Positions 1-8,328 of a stretch of 41,184 bases of DNA are shown here, one piece after another. Numbering within the stretch: position 1 is the first letter of the stretch; each line of letters starts with the position of its first letter. The stretch is taken from NCBI GenBank assembly GCA_014084085.1, contig NPFB01000090.1, positions 46,188-87,371 of the forward strand. Direction: 5' to 3'. This DNA comes from Hondaea fermentalgiana (Eukaryota; Sar; Bigyra; Thraustochytrida; Thraustochytriidae). A program made the position numbers and the translations under genes. The notes below the pieces were generated by a model. It did no database searches and was not told where the DNA came from. It was given only the letters and a program-made list of their open reading frames with translations.

Positions 1-451
1 AATTGGATCTGGCGCGCAAGAATGGACGCCTTCATTGATGCCTGCATTGCGCACATGACATCATTCCACGTTCATGTCCGCATCTCGTGCGCGCATGACG
101 GTATTGCGCGAATGACGCCATTTTCGTTGGACAATTGGACTGGGCGTGCAAGAATGAACTGTCTTGTGCATGACGACATTGCGCACATAACATCATTTCC
201 GGCGTGACGGCAGCTCGTGCGTCCATGGCAACAGCTCTTGCGTCCATGACGACATCGCGTGTATGACAACCTTTCGTGCACAATTGGATCTGGCGCGCAA
301 GAATGGACGCCTTCATTGATGCCTGCATTGCGCACATGACACCATGCCGCGTTCATGTCCGCATCTCGTGCACAAATGACGGTATTGCGCGAATGACGCC
401 ATTTTCGTTGGACAATTGGACTGGGCGTGCAAGAATGAACTGTCTTGTGCA
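1..451. repeat. Tandem repeat with 281-bp period
   Basis: Positions 1-170 recur almost unchanged at 282-451, a spacing of 281 bp, with only a few substitutions around 62-110 versus 343-391. The spacer at 171-281 is built from the same short words (variants of CGTGCATGACG and GCGCACATGAC), so the block also looks like an older, shorter-period minisatellite. Several reading frames stay open through it on both strands, which is expected for a repeat without stops and is not evidence of a protein. The first copy begins at the window edge, so the array may continue to the left. Confidence 0.85.
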
Positions 452-664
452 CGCCACACGATGACGCCTCTCTCTTGTGTGATGGATTCACGTGCATGAC
501 GACAACTTAACGAGCTCGACAAAACGACCAGCGCAAGGCGAAAAAGGAAAGAACTCTGATGCAGCGGCGTTAGCTTCATGCTTGCGATGCGATGGGCTGA
601 GCCAACGGCATGAAGCGGCAAGCCTGAGGAGACAAACTAAAAAGGTCATCAATCATACGAAAGC
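452..664. other. Short spacer between repeat and homoserine dehydrogenase 3' end
   Basis: This spacer lies between the repeat array and the homoserine dehydrogenase stop codon. It should contain that gene's 3' UTR and polyadenylation site on the minus strand. I see no coding signal and no clear poly(A) signal. Confidence 0.5.
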
Positions 665-1933
665 TTATCGGGTGAGAAGCAGGTAGTCGGCAAGCACGCC
701 GGCAGCAGTGACCTCGAGGCCAGCGCCAGGGCCGCGCACAACAGTGGGGGAAGTGTTGTAGAAGGCGGACTCGAAGGAGACAAGGTTGTCAGTGCCCTGG
801 AGGGAGGCGAGGGGGGCGCCCGGCTTGACCGAGACGAGGCCAACGTTGATGGGCTGGCCAGGCTCGACGACGGCGGCATAGCGGAGCATCTCGCCCTTGC
901 TGGCGGCCTCCTGGACCTTTGCCTCGATGTCAGCATCCATCTCGGGCAGACGATCCATGAACTCGTCAAGAGGAAGGCTGGCAAAAGACTCCGGGAAGAG
1001 AGCCTCAACAGTGATCTGGTCCATGCTAATGTTCTCGCCCATGGTGCGAGCAAGGATGAGGGCCTTGCGCGCGACGTCAGTGCCGGAGAGATCATCGCGA
1101 GGGTCAGGCTCGGTAAAGCCCTGGGCTTTTGCCTCACGGACAATCTCGCTAAACTTGCCACCGGCCTGGAGCGCGCTGAGAATGTATCCCAGAGTGCCCG
1201 AAAGCTGGCCCTCGACGTGGGTGACGCGGTCGCCCGAGTCAATCATGCGCTGGAGCGTGCAGATCACGGGGAGACCAGCGCCGACGGTGGCCTCGTAGCC
1301 GATGAGGGACTTGTCGGCGGTAAGGCTCTGAAAGGACGCGAGGTCCTCGCTGAGCGGCTTTTTGTTGGCGAGCGAGATGGGCAGCTTGAGCTTGAGGGCG
1401 TCGAGGAGGTACTCGTTGGCGGCGTTGGCGTTGGCGCTCACGTCAGCGAGGCCCGGCTTGCCAGGGAGGGTGGCCATAAAGTTGACGGCCTCGGTGGGGG
1501 TGGCGACGGTGGCCTCGGCGACGCTGGAGACGGCGTCGGCGAGACGCGTGCCGCTGGCCTTGGCGGCGCTGAGGGTCTCGAGGTCCTCACGTGTGAGGCC
1601 GCTCTTCTTGACGATGGCCGCGGAGGAGTCCGCGATCACGGGCACGGCGCAGCCGACCGCGACAGCCTGCTCGCACAGCACGCGGCCAACATTTCCAAAG
1701 CCGAAGACGGCCAGCGAGCGCGAAGCCATGGCTTCTTCGCTCGAAATCGTGCCGCGGGGCTCGACGTCCGCTACCCTCGCTTCTTCGCGCGCGCCGCTCT
1801 TGCCGCTGCCCGCGAAGATCCACGCTGCCGCCGCTACTGCGAGGGCGAATGCCACCAAGACGACGCTCCGCGAGAGGCCTGCTTTCCTAGACTGCGACGC
1901 CGCGTCGTCGCCTTCTTCACCTCGCTGCGCCAT
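665..1933 (-). CDS. Homoserine dehydrogenase with N-terminal membrane segment
   Basis: NAD(P)H-dependent homoserine dehydrogenase reduces aspartate semialdehyde to homoserine, the branch point to threonine and methionine. The 422-residue product has the dinucleotide-binding GFGNVG at 78-83, ANKKPLS at 189-195, GQLSGTLGYIL at 242-252 and the signature EPDPRDDLSGTDVARK at 275-290. E275, D286 and K290 line up with the substrate-binding and catalytic Glu, Asp and Lys of the yeast enzyme. There is no aspartokinase domain, so it is monofunctional like fungal HOM6 and unlike the plant fusion. Residues 23-41 form a strong hydrophobic segment followed by a Ser/Gly/Lys-rich linker, which the family does not normally have. 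The chosen ATG at 1933 has A at -3 and G at +4. An internal ATG at 1729 sits in a perfect GCCATGG context and would give a conventional soluble enzyme of about 354 residues. The enzyme call is secure; the location is not. Confidence 0.93.
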   Translation of the reverse strand: MAQRGEEGDDAASQSRKAGLSRSVVLVAFALAVAAAAWIFAGSGKSGAREEARVADVEPRGTISSEEAMASRSLAVFGFGNVGRVLCEQAVAVGCAVPVIADSSAAIVKKSGLTREDLETLSAAKASGTRLADAVSSVAEATVATPTEAVNFMATLPGKPGLADVSANANAANEYLLDALKLKLPISLANKKPLSEDLASFQSLTADKSLIGYEATVGAGLPVICTLQRMIDSGDRVTHVEGQLSGTLGYILSALQAGGKFSEIVREAKAQGFTEPDPRDDLSGTDVARKALILARTMGENISMDQITVEALFPESFASLPLDEFMDRLPEMDADIEAKVQEAASKGEMLRYAAVVEPGQPINVGLVSVKPGAPLASLQGTDNLVSFESAFYNTSPTVVRGPGAGLEVTAAGVLADYLLLTR

Positions 1934-3287
1934 GTTTTTTAGCAGGCCTAGTGCGCTATCGGACACCACTTGTGCTTGCTTCTTACAAGCTCCTTACTTC
2001 CACACCTTGTCTTGCGTGTCTTGTGCCTTCGTTGCGTCGCCGCCGCGAGGGCTTCTACGCACAGACAGATAGCAGTGCTGCTGCTGCAGCTGCTCCTGGG
2101 CCTACTACACCACCATCAGCAGAAGCGACTGCGACAGCCTTGGAAGATGGAAGACCGCGAGCAATCATTGTTGTTGGTTGATGATGATGTTGATGATGTT
2201 GGCGAGGGCGGCGAGGCGCGTTCCCGAGACGGGACGGGACGGGATGGGACGACGACGCAGTGTCGCGAGGCCATCCATTTCTCCACGTAGCTAGGCCGAC
2301 AGCCTTGTTCATTTTCTCGTTGTGATCGTCTCCAAGAGCATCGTCGTGTCAACCAACCTCGGTCGAGTCGAGGCAATGTCGCCGCAGAGACTGGACTCCG
2401 AGTCCTCCCGTGTTGTGGTAGGAGGAGGAGGAGGCGCGAAATGGGAAGCCGGGTGCTCTTCACCTTTTTTCCCCTGTCACTAATCATCAGGCAGCCAAAG
2501 GCACCGAGCCCTGCAAAAAAAACCAGCGGCAGATGCAAGCAGGAAGGAAGACACGGCATCGTTGCTCGAACGCCGCTTCGCCGCACAGCAGCACATCCAC
2601 AGCCACACCAGCGCCGACAAATCCTTCATTCGCTTGCACTGCAACCTGCAGCAGCAGCTGCAGCACCCAATCAACGCCCCCAGCCACAGCCAGCCGCAGA
2701 AATAGTAGAGGTGCGCAACCCTTTTTCACCCTCCTGGAGCTCAACTTAGCACCTTAAACTGGAGATGTTCACCTGCAACATCTACGACTTAATTAAGGCT
2801 CGTTCTTACTTCGTTCCGTTCATCTTCCTCGCTGCCTTTTGGTACCACCTTAATTATTCCCCTCCACCCATGTCCACTTGCGATCTACTTAAGGCGTCTA
2901 AACTAGGGTTTAACCCTACCCCTGGGGAACGCGGGGAAGGCCGGAAGGCGGATTCCTCAACCGTGCGTCTCTCATTTCCGCGGATCGGCGCGGGACGAGG
3001 GCGTGAGGCGCGGCAGCGGGCGGCGGCGCGGGCGGGGCGCAAGCAGGGGCGCGCGGATAGCGCAGTGTGGCGGGGGCGATAGCGCAGTTGCGGGGCGGCG
3101 CGCGCAAGTGAAGTATGGCGCGGCGGGCGGGGACCGGGGCGGTGGGTGGACGCAGGCGAGGGGCCCCCAATCGCGCGATCGGGGGCCCGGGGAAATCAAG
3201 GGAGGGGAGGCGCGGCGGGGCGGCGCCAATTCATTCAATCACTGATTGGAGGACGCCCCGGAGAAGGTCGTCGCGCACAGCAGCAGG
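1934..3287. other. Divergent intergenic/promoter region, homoserine dehydrogenase and eS1
   Basis: This 1.35-kb spacer separates two divergently transcribed genes. The left part has short CTG, GATGTT and GGGAC runs. From about 2925 to 3240 it is very GC- and CpG-rich, as expected of a promoter and 5' UTR for the highly expressed ribosomal gene. A telo-box-like motif lies near 2904. I found no convincing reading frame. Confidence 0.5.
2904..2922. promoter_or_regulatory. Telo-box / HomolE-like ribosomal protein promoter motif
   Basis: TAGGGTTT at 2904-2911 is the exact reverse complement of the plant telo-box AAACCCTA. It is followed immediately by ACCCTACCCC at 2913-2922, one base away from the fission yeast HomolE box ACCCTACCCT. 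Both elements are known from ribosomal protein promoters, and this site lies about 370 bp upstream of the eS1 start codon. Function here is inferred from resemblance and position only. Confidence 0.4.
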
Positions 3288-4459
3288 ATGGCGGTCGGCA
3301 AGAACCGCAAGCTCGGCAAGAAGGGCAAGAAGAAGAAGGTCGTCGACCCCTTCACGCGCAAGGACTGGTACGTGCTCGGCTTGCTTCGCGCGGAGCGCGG
3401 GCGGCAACGGAGGAAATGAAATGGCGAGATGGATGGCGCGGCAGGCGCGGCGGCGACCTGCGTGAGTCCGCGTGCCTGCGTGTCTGCGTGCCCTGCGGAA
3501 GGCGGGCTGCGCGGCGTGTAAGGCGGAGGAGAGGAACGTGGAAACGCCAAGTGCGACGTGAGGAGACGCGGACAGCCGTAAATGCGACGGCACGGCCATG
3601 AAACGTGCTGGCTGCTTGTTCGCACGTCCAGCTTCTCTCGCTGCTGCTTGGTGAAGGCCCGCCTTGGTTGGCTTTGCGGGGGAGGGAGAAGAGGGAGTGG
3701 GAGAGAAAAGAAGCAAACACAGGGGACTGACTTTGTTGATTCGTTCGTTTGTATAGGTACACCGTCAAGGCCCCCAGCGTGTTCACCGTTCGTGACGCCG
3801 GCAAGTCGCCATGCACTCGCACCACCGGTACCAAGATCGCCAGTGAGCAGATCAAGGGCCGCATCTTCGAGGTTAGCCTGGCCGATCTCCAGAAGAACCC
3901 CGATATGGGCCACATCAAGATCAAGCTCGCCGCCGAGGACGTCCAGGGTGACAACGTGCTCACGACGTTCCACGGCCTTAGCCTGACCCGCGACAAGCTT
4001 TGCTCGCTCATCAAGAAGCGCGTCACTCTTATCGAGGGCCGCGTCGATGTCCGCACCACCGACGGCTACACCGTCCGCCTGTTCGCCATCACCTTCACCC
4101 GCAAGCAGCGGAACAGCATGGCCAAGACCTGCTACTGCCAGTCCGGCCAGGCCCGCCAGATCCGGGCAAAGATGGTCCAGGTTATTCAGGACGAGGCCGC
4201 CAAGTGCGACCTTAAGGAACTCGTCGCCAAGCTCCTCCCCGAGACCATCGGCAAGGAGATCGAGAAGGCCGTCGAGGGCATCTTCCCGTGCAGGGATGCC
4301 GCCATCCGCAAGGTCAAGATCCTCAAGAAGCCCCGCTTCGACCTTTCGCGCCTCATGGAGCAGCACGCCGATACCGGCGCTGATGTTGGCGCCGCTGTCG
4401 ACCGCGAGGACCCCGCCGTCGCCGAGGAGCTCCTCGCTGGTTCTGGTGGCCGCCTCTAA
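3288..4459 (+). CDS. RPS3A: 40S ribosomal protein S3a (eS1), two exons
   Basis: A structural protein of the small ribosomal subunit (eS1/S3Ae family). Exon 1 is 3288-3367, a GT-AG intron spans 3368-3756, and exon 2 is 3757-4459. The join restores a Trp codon in the conserved KDWYTVKAP segment. The product is 260 residues, close to the family norm of about 255-265. It starts [17 protein letters not shown] and carries family blocks such as [42 protein letters not shown] and [17 protein letters not shown]. Codon use is strongly biased to C- and G-ending codons, as expected for high expression. An intron interrupting the basic N-terminal region is common in ribosomal protein genes. It is divergent from homoserine dehydrogenase and convergent with the kinase gene. 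I am very sure of the identity and of the splice junction. Confidence 0.97.
3368..3756 (+). other. RPS3A intron
   Basis: A 389-nt intron with GTACGT donor and TATAG acceptor, interrupting a Trp codon after its second base. CTGAC at 3727-3731, about 26 nt before the acceptor, is a plausible branch site. Vertebrate RPS3A introns host a C/D snoRNA; I looked for a C box (RTGATGA) paired with a D box and did not find one. Confidence 0.92.
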
Positions 4460-4573
4460 GTGATCTTGTGCTGGAGTTTCTCCTATTTTCGAACCCTATG
4501 GCCTCAACACAATTTCGCTTTGCGGACCGTGTTTCTTATCTTTCTTTTTCCCTTGTGTCTTGCTTTTTCTCTG

Positions 4574-4589
4574 TCGATATATATATCGA
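4574..4589. repeat. 16-bp perfect palindrome
   Basis: The sequence TCGATATATATATCGA is its own reverse complement and lies about 115 bp after the RPS3A stop codon. It may simply be an AT-dinucleotide run flanked by TCGA. No function is claimed. Confidence 0.6.
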
Positions 4590-5050
4590 TGAGAGCTGGA
4601 GAGGCGATAGTCTTCCCTTCCGCTTTGGTGTTGGGTCAGACAAGGATTGCTCGCCACCTCTTGTGGAAACGATGACCAACGCTTTCTTGAGGGGTTACGG
4701 CTACGGCCTATCAATTGGCTAATCAACATGCTGCACTGCTTTTGCAGAACCTCTCCATTAGCGATTCGTAGCGAAGCTTGTGGCATGGCATCTTCAGAGT
4801 CAGGACAATGGTAACTACTTTGTGAGAATATATTAAGTCCTGGAATGGGAAAACGAGAAGAACAATGATAAATGGACGACGTAGGCAAACATACGTGGCG
4901 CTGTGAGCATAGACGGCAATTTCTATCACTTGCAACGTGAGCAAAGGCGCTGAGAAGAACTCATTGAATCGCCATTATTTTCGCGTGCTTTCATTCAAGG
5001 TCAATAAATTTGATATGCGTTCTTTTGCGTCATCTCAACAATGAACATTT

Positions 5051-5208
5051 GAGCTCGAGCTCAAGAAAGCTTATTTGCCCTGAGCTCCAGCGGACTTTGT
5101 TCCTTCTCGCTCCCAAAAACGTGTTTGCTTTGAGCACAAGAAACTTTGGTCGCTTGGAGCTCCAACAAACTTGATTGCGTCGAGCTCAAGAAAACTTGGT
5201 CGGTTTGA
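5051..5208. repeat. Degenerate tandem repeat of about 25 bp
   Basis: Units beginning GAGCTC or GAGCAC, followed by a purine stretch such as AAGAAA and then CTTGGTCG-like sequence, repeat roughly every 25 bp. About five or six units can be seen (starts near 5057, 5082, 5133, 5158 and 5181) with substitutions and small indels. The array ends just before the 3' end of the kinase gene. Confidence 0.6.
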
Positions 5209-5241
5209 CCTTGGATCAAATGTTCAAAAGAAGAATGAAAA

Positions 5242-7320
5242 TTAGTGTGCGTCCAATTGCGTCAACGAAGAAGAGCTCGATCGCGAAGGCAAAGGCCTTG
5301 GCGCGAGAAAGGGGTGAGACGCGAGCTCTCTCGCAAGTGGGCGCTCCGAGGGGTTGATCGAGAAGAGCGGTTGAAGAAAGTCGCGAACAGATGCAGAAAG
5401 ATGGTCAGGAATGGGTGGACCTTCCAAGGTCTGGCTGACCTTGATAATAATAGAAACCTGCGTGTTCATGTCGGGCCACGGACGTTCACCCGAAGCCATT
5501 TCGAGGACGGTGGCCCCAAGAGACCAAATATCAGCGGGAAAGTGATACTTGATCTCTTGAATGACCTCGGGCGCCATCCAAGGCACCGAGCCACGAATGC
5601 GCTGCAGCGTCTGATCCCTGTCGTCTTCGTTCATGTCAAAGAGCAGCTTACTGCAGCCAAAGTCTGCCAACTTGCAGACGCCATCAATGGTAACAAGCAC
5701 GTTTGCGGCCTTGATATCACGATGGATAATGTCCCGCGCGTGCAGATAGCGGATTCCTGCGACCATTTGCGCCGTGTAGCTCTTGAGCAGGTCGTCGCTC
5801 AACGCGCCAAAGGACTTGATGAGCGAGGAGAGACTGCCTCCGGGAACGTACTCGAGATAGATTTCGAGCATGTGGTCCTCTTCGTGAAAGATGGATCCGT
5901 GATATTGAACAATGTTCCGGTGACTGAGCGACTCCATGACGCGGACTTCTTCGACAAAGGCACGTCTCTTTTCCTCGTCGCCGTGGCTCGAGAGATATTT
6001 TACCGCAAACTGCATGCCCGTTTTAGTGTCGAGAGCCCGAAAGACACCGCCAAAGCAACCCTGGCCAATCTTGGCGCCAATCGAAATATTATCTGGATTG
6101 AACACCGGGCGGGTGCGGGCGAAGCGGGGTGAGTTCTCGGGGATGTCAATCACCCTGTGCACGGGACGCAGTCGCGCCGGCCCCGGACTCGGCGGCACAG
6201 CTGGTGTACGGAGAGACTCTTCACGTGCGCCCGAGGCGCGTCCAAAGGATGCGACTTCGTTCAAGGAGTGTACGCGTCGTCGACGAGCGTGAGGGTTTCT
6301 CGCGGGCGTTCCGTCTGGGTTGCTTGGCGATCGCATGTGCTGCGTAACGCGTGCGCTTGGAGAGTTAAATTCGGACGTGGTACGCGGCAGCTCTCGCAGG
6401 CTGGGGGAGCGTACAAAGTTGCGCCTCCTTTTGGACGGCGAGAATCGCGCAGGTGTCTGTGGCGACTGCGGGGGCTGAAGTGCGATGCGGCGTGACATTG
6501 TGGCGTTTTCCAGGCCAGCCACGTCCCGGTCCGAAAAGGTGAAGCGCGGAGGCGTGCCCATGCGAGATGTCTGAAATGGGTTGGAGGGCGAGGCCGAGGT
6601 GGCTGACCCGGGCGTCAGATGCGGACTCGGCACGGGGATTCCACTCGCGCCTCCATGACCTGAAGTGATGCACTCGATGCTTGCTGGTGGTCGGTGCATG
6701 CCAAAACCGGGAGAGATGGCAGAGTCGAGACTGTCAATGTGGTCGTTTGCACTGCCGCCGTCTTCTGCCTCGTATGCTTGCGCAAAGTTGACGTGGCGTG
6801 GCTGACTTTGCGAGCGTACAAGTCGTTTAAAGCCGGTACTCCGCATGGACGATGCTGAGGGCAGAGGTGGGACGGCAGGAGGAGTTTTCCCGGCGAAATC
6901 AAGTGGGGAGACCGCCATGGAGCGTGCAGAGGTGGCGCTCGTGTAGTATGCAGACTCGAGGGTTTCCGGCGATGTGCCAGGGGAAGGGACGTCGATGTCG
7001 AGAGCCAACTCCATGCACTCTGTGCGACTGCTCGAGGAGGACTTGCGTAGACGAGGGATCTGAAAGCCAATAAAGTCGATGTTGTGGCTGTCTGACGTTT
7101 CGGTGGGGCTGCTTGCGTGACGTCGCAACACCGGTCTCGCCATTGCCGAGGGCGTCGCTGTCATCGTGGGCGTCATTTGTGGCGCTGTGCGTTCACTCCT
7201 TTGTTTCTCCCGATGCCCGCCGGCCTCCATCTTCTCCGAGACCTCGGTCTCCACCTTGCGCTCGGCGTCCTCGTCGTACACGCGCGACATGCTGGCCTTC
7301 TGCTGTTGCTCCTGCTGCAT
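5242..7320 (-). CDS. MAP kinase kinase kinase (MEKK/STE11-type Ser/Thr kinase)
   Basis: A 692-residue protein with a C-terminal kinase domain at about 412-672. All catalytic motifs are intact: glycine loop GQGCFG 419-424, lysine K441 (AVK), HRDIKAAN with D535 and N540, DFG 553-555 and APE 583-585. The segment GSVPWMAPEV and the sequence around the DFG are typical of MEKK/ANP/STE11 kinases, which phosphorylate MAP2Ks. The first 400 residues are disordered-looking, rich in Ser and Pro with many SP/TP sites, and contain RSQSQP at 169-174, a match to the mode-1 14-3-3 motif RSxSxP. No regulatory fold such as PB1 or SAM is recognisable. The ATG at 7320 is preceded in frame by a TAG five codons upstream, so the start is fixed. 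The gene appears intronless. Confidence 0.93.
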   Translation of the reverse strand: MQQEQQQKASMSRVYDEDAERKVETEVSEKMEAGGHREKQRSERTAPQMTPTMTATPSAMARPVLRRHASSPTETSDSHNIDFIGFQIPRLRKSSSSSRTECMELALDIDVPSPGTSPETLESAYYTSATSARSMAVSPLDFAGKTPPAVPPLPSASSMRSTGFKRLVRSQSQPRHVNFAQAYEAEDGGSANDHIDSLDSAISPGFGMHRPPASIECITSGHGGASGIPVPSPHLTPGSATSASPSNPFQTSRMGTPPRFTFSDRDVAGLENATMSRRIALQPPQSPQTPARFSPSKRRRNFVRSPSLRELPRTTSEFNSPSARVTQHMRSPSNPDGTPARNPHARRRRVHSLNEVASFGRASGAREESLRTPAVPPSPGPARLRPVHRVIDIPENSPRFARTRPVFNPDNISIGAKIGQGCFGGVFRALDTKTGMQFAVKYLSSHGDEEKRRAFVEEVRVMESLSHRNIVQYHGSIFHEEDHMLEIYLEYVPGGSLSSLIKSFGALSDDLLKSYTAQMVAGIRYLHARDIIHRDIKAANVLVTIDGVCKLADFGCSKLLFDMNEDDRDQTLQRIRGSVPWMAPEVIQEIKYHFPADIWSLGATVLEMASGERPWPDMNTQVSIIIKVSQTLEGPPIPDHLSASVRDFLQPLFSINPSERPLARELASHPFLAPRPLPSRSSSSSLTQLDAH

Positions 7321-7593
7321 GGGGCTCGCTTGCTATTCCTCGTCTGCTGGGCCAGACAGGCCCGGGCTCGCGCGAACCGGAACGCAGACGCCGTGAATCG
7401 CGGCGAGAGATCCTGGCTGCCTTCCTTCCTTCCTTCCCCGCTTGCGAGCGTCGCGGGTCTCGCGCGGCCGGCGCAAGTCGCGTTGCGTCGCGGTCGGTCC
7501 TGGCGCCTGTGCTCGGCCAAGTTCGCTTTCTGTAACTAAGCCTCGCCGCTGCGAGCCCGAAACAACACAGTATACTAGTAGTATACGTATAGT

Positions 7594-7622
7594 AAAAGAA
7601 AGAAAGAAAGAAAGAAAGAAAG
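7594..7622. repeat. (AAAG)n microsatellite
   Basis: About seven uninterrupted AAAG units follow a small GTATAC-containing inverted repeat, upstream of the kinase gene. Confidence 0.9.
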
Positions 7623-7766
7623 GCAAGAAAGGCAAAGAAAGACTTGCTCTCCTCTTGCAACGTCTCGAGGCCAAGATGGGGCGCCGAGCACCCGCGCCGC
7701 TCTCGCGCGCGAGACGAGGCCTGCTGCGAGGACCCGGGGCGTCGCGGCCTGGGCGCCGGGCGCAAC

Positions 7767-7789
7767 GAGGCGGGGCGGGGCGGGGCGGG
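7767..7789. repeat. (GGGGC)n G-rich tract
   Basis: Four runs of three or more G separated by single C residues. The tract is short, and its spacing would permit a G-quadruplex. Confidence 0.7.
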
Positions 7790-7891
7790 AGTGCTCGGCT
7801 CGGCGGGGAGGGGCAGGCGATGGCGAGAGAAAGAAAGCGCGATCGAAGACTGCGATCGATGCGACGCCGGGCGGCACGTGCCGCCTCTTCG

Positions 7892-7920
7892 CCAAGCCCA
7901 AGCCCAAGCCCAAGCCCAAG
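7892..7920. repeat. (CCCAAG)n hexanucleotide repeat
   Basis: Nearly five tandem CCCAAG units. On the minus strand the unit reads CTTGGG. Confidence 0.85.
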
Positions 7921-8296
7921 ACGCTCGTGCCCAGGCAGGAAAAGCACGAGCTTGCTCGAGACGATGCGCAGCGCTGCGCAGCGAGCGCAGGCTCTGCGCA
8001 GGCGGGCAGCGCTGAGCGGAGGCGCGGGATGGAGGGAGCGAGGGAGGGGGGGGAGGGCCAGCCCCGAGGGGGCGGGCGATTGATTGGTCAATCTCCTCTC
8101 CTGATCAAGTGAGTGATTGATTGATTGGCCGCGTCTCTCTCCTGCGACTCGCTTCGCTGTTGCTTTGCTTTCGAACAGGCCGAGCAGAGCCGCCAGCCAA
8201 CAGGGCAGAACGCGAAGAGGGCGGGGACCGCCGCGAAGCCCAGCCCACCAGGCCGCCCCGCCGAGCCCGAGGGAGAACGAGCTCGTGGAGCCCACT

Positions 8297-8328
8297 GGGT
8301 GGGTGGGTGGGTGGGTGGGTGGGTGGGT
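8297..8328. repeat. (GGGT)8 microsatellite, strong G-quadruplex candidate
   Basis: Eight perfect GGGT units in 32 bp. Four or more GGG runs with one-base loops match the classical intramolecular G-quadruplex pattern. Confidence 0.9.

Larger units (their letters stand above)
4460..5241. other. Convergent intergenic region between RPS3A and the MAP3K gene
   Basis: This is AT-richer than its flanks and should hold the 3' ends of both converging genes. It contains a perfect 16-bp palindrome at 4574-4589, an AATAAA-like word near 5003 and a degenerate short tandem repeat at about 5051-5208. No convincing gene is visible. Confidence 0.5.

Noticed and set aside
1..451. Repeat considered as a CRISPR array
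   Set aside because: The unit and spacer are far too long and related to each other, and the genome is eukaryotic.
1934..1969. Upstream extension of homoserine dehydrogenase by 12 codons
   Set aside because: It begins at GTG. In a nuclear eukaryotic gene the ATG at 1933 with a strong context is preferred. Similar non-ATG extensions were dropped for cytochrome b561, the TPR protein and IFT46.
3368..3756. snoRNA in the RPS3A intron
   Set aside because: A D-box-like CTGA is present but no C box pairs with it.
3239..4366. A 375-codon open frame antisense to RPS3A
   Set aside because: It overlaps both RPS3A exons and the intron and results from their strong codon bias.
5245..6132. A 295-codon open frame on the plus strand
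   Set aside because: It is antisense to the kinase domain, whose motifs are unmistakable.
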